A program made the position numbers and the translations under genes. DNA of 64,000 bases, from positions 35,801,851 through 35,865,850 of the forward strand of contig NC_079877.1 in NCBI RefSeq assembly GCF_029227915.1, given 5' to 3'. The notes under the pieces were generated by a model. The model did no database searches and was not told where the DNA came from. It was given only the letters and a program-made list of their open reading frames with translations. Source of the DNA: Hydractinia symbiolongicarpus (lineage: Eukaryota; Cnidaria; Hydrozoa; Anthoathecata; Hydractiniidae). Below, piece after piece: positions 63,301 through 64,000 of this stretch. Numbering within the stretch: position 1 is the first letter of the stretch; each line of letters opens with the position of its first letter.

Positions 63301-64000
63301 TTTTCGTTTGCCGTCGAATAAACTTCTTTTATTCAGCGTCTCATCAAAAATGAAAACATTTTTAAAAACTACAAGTCTCATGCGTTTTAGTGGTGAAAAA
63401 ATAATTTAAAAAATTGTTCGGGAAATGAGTTTACTCCCTGGGTACTTTCTCTGTATACTTTTGACTATACGGGCCGAGTCCGGGATTTACGGGAAATCGC
63501 AGGTTTTCGTTTGCCGGCGATTAAACTCCTTTTATTCAGCGTCTCATCAAGAATGAAAACATTTTTGAAAACTACAAGTCTCATGCGTTTTAGTGGTGAA
63601 AAAACAATATAAAAAATCGTTCGGGAAATGAGTTTACTCCCTGGGTACTTTCTTCGTATACTTTTGACTATACGGGCCCAGTCCGGAATTTACGGGAAAT
63701 AGCGGGTTTTCGTGTGCTGGTGATTAAACTTCTTTTATTCAACGTCTCATCAAAAATAAAAACATTTTTGAAAACTACAAGTCTCATGTGTTTTAGTGGT
63801 GAAAAAATAGTTTAAAAAATCGTTTTGGAAATGAGTTTACTCACAGGGTACTTTCTTTGTATACATTCGACTATACGGCCAAGCCCAGGATTTACGGGAA
63901 ATCGCGGGTTTTCGTTTGCCGGCTATTAAACCACAGTCATTAAACGTCTCATCAAAAATGAAAACATTTCTGAAAACTACAAGTCTCATGCGTTGTAGTG
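60361..64000 (+). repeat. 8-mer higher-order repeat (1,622-bp unit), third unit cut by the window end
   Basis: The marker CAATATAAAAAATCG recurs at 60361, 61983 and 63605, 1,622 bp apart each time (8 x 202.75). All landmark monomers keep their order within the two complete units: the CCCAGTCC monomer, the CGGCCAAGCCC monomer, GCGTTGTAGTGG, GCCGCCGATT, CGTGTGCCGGTGATT, TTTATGAAAACTACAAGTCTG, GGCGATGAAAC and TTTGCCGTCGAATAAAC. One monomer in the second unit differs strongly (TTTACACCCCGGATAC near 62011), while units one and three share TTTACTCCCTGGG with TTCGTATAC there, so it was probably converted. Confidence 0.85.

Larger units (their letters stand above)
1..64000 (+). repeat. Continuous ~203-bp tandem satellite array, probably centromeric or pericentromeric
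   Basis: The same unit recurs from the first to the last base, always in the same orientation, with no stretch of unrelated sequence. Landmarks in nearly every unit are TGAAAACATTTTTG, CTACAAGTCTCATGCG, TTCGGGAAATGAG, GGGTACTTTCTTTG, ACTATACGGGCC, TTTTCGTTTGCCGGCGATT and GCGTCTCATCAAAAA. Repeat offsets give a mean of about 202.7 bp (2,230/11, 1,418/7, 1,622/8), so about 316 units. Several monomer subtypes, distinguished by linked substitutions and 1-3 bp indels, alternate in repeating orders, which is higher-order repeat organisation. Long homogeneous satellite with such structure is known from eukaryotic centromeres and pericentromeres; the centromere assignment is inference. I do not recognise the family. 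The array runs off both ends of the window. Confidence 0.95.
57000..64000 (+). repeat. Distinct satellite sub-family with GGGCCCAGTCCGG monomers
   Basis: From about 57000 to the end of the window a monomer with ATACGGGCCCAGTCC, TTTACGGGAAATAGCGGG, GTGTGCTGGTGATTAAAC and TTATTCAACGTCTCATC becomes frequent, together with TATACGGCCAAGCCCAGG, CTGGGAACTTTTTTG and GGCGATGAAACTTC units. These are absent or rare upstream. The pair of adjacent subtypes that runs through most of 0.8-56 kb (CTCATTAAAAAT followed by CATTCGTTCTAG) is missing here. This block appears to have been homogenised separately from the rest. Confidence 0.8.

Noticed and set aside
1-64000. CRISPR array
   Set aside because: Units are about 203 bp, with no short repeat separated by unique spacers; the whole unit repeats.
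1-64000. Bacterial or phage origin of the window
   Set aside because: 64 kb without a credible gene and with nested satellite structure does not fit a prokaryotic replicon.

Overview
The whole 64-kb window is one uninterrupted, head-to-tail satellite DNA array. I find no gene, RNA gene, transposon, CRISPR array or unique-sequence island in it. The basic unit is about 203 bp (mean near 202.7 bp from repeat offsets; 203 bp exactly for the example at 10571-10773), which gives roughly 316 monomers, all in the same orientation. A consensus-like monomer is about 38% G+C and has an A/T-rich half (A- and T-runs plus a short inverted repeat) and a G-rich half (repeated GGG triplets, SmaI-like CCCGGG and NaeI-like GCCGGC palindromes). 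All open frames are short (122 codons at most), mostly rely on TTG or GTG starts, and follow the repeat period; I treat them as by-products.

Monomer length, array size, multi-monomer (higher-order) periodicity and the lack of interruptions fit a eukaryotic centromeric or pericentromeric satellite. I do not recognise the family and cannot name the species. CpG is not depleted (about 13 per monomer, observed/expected near 1.8 by hand count), which fits better with a lineage lacking heavy germline CpG methylation, for example many insects or nematodes, than with a vertebrate or a typical plant satellite. That is inference only.

Layout: 1-7.6 kb is an 11-mer higher-order repeat (2,230 bp) with internal 4-mer (810 bp) expansions. 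7.6-8.8 kb is a mixed segment with a close relative about 29.7 kb downstream. 8.8-15.3 kb is dominated by a monomer subtype with AAAATTCAAAAAA in place of the usual stop-rich AATAATTTAAAAAA, with 3-mer and 5-mer repeats. 15.3-23.6 kb is a large recent tandem duplication (offset 4,358 bp, ancestral unit 4,458 bp = 22 monomers) whose first copy carries a 100-bp deletion at 19267/19268. 21.8-26.4 kb has 9-mer (1,822 bp) and 6-mer (1,215 bp) tandem copies. 26.4-29.1 kb is mixed. 29.1-33.4 kb is a regular 7-mer (1,418 bp) present three times. 33.4-44.3 kb is mixed, with 7-mer, 5-mer and 6-mer copies. 44.3-57 kb holds 5-mer, 3-mer and 18- to 21-mer scale copies. 57-64 kb is a distinct sub-family with 4-mer (810 bp) and 8-mer (1,622 bp) repeats.

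Almost all copy offsets are whole multiples of about 202.7 bp, so the array has evolved mainly by in-register unequal exchange or similar amplification. The single large out-of-register event I found is the 100-bp deletion at 19267/19268, and longer-range offsets that span it become whole monomer numbers once 100 bp is added back. The best candidates for biological signal are structural: a 9-bp-arm dyad in most monomers, and six GGG triplets per monomer spaced at near-multiples of a helical turn.
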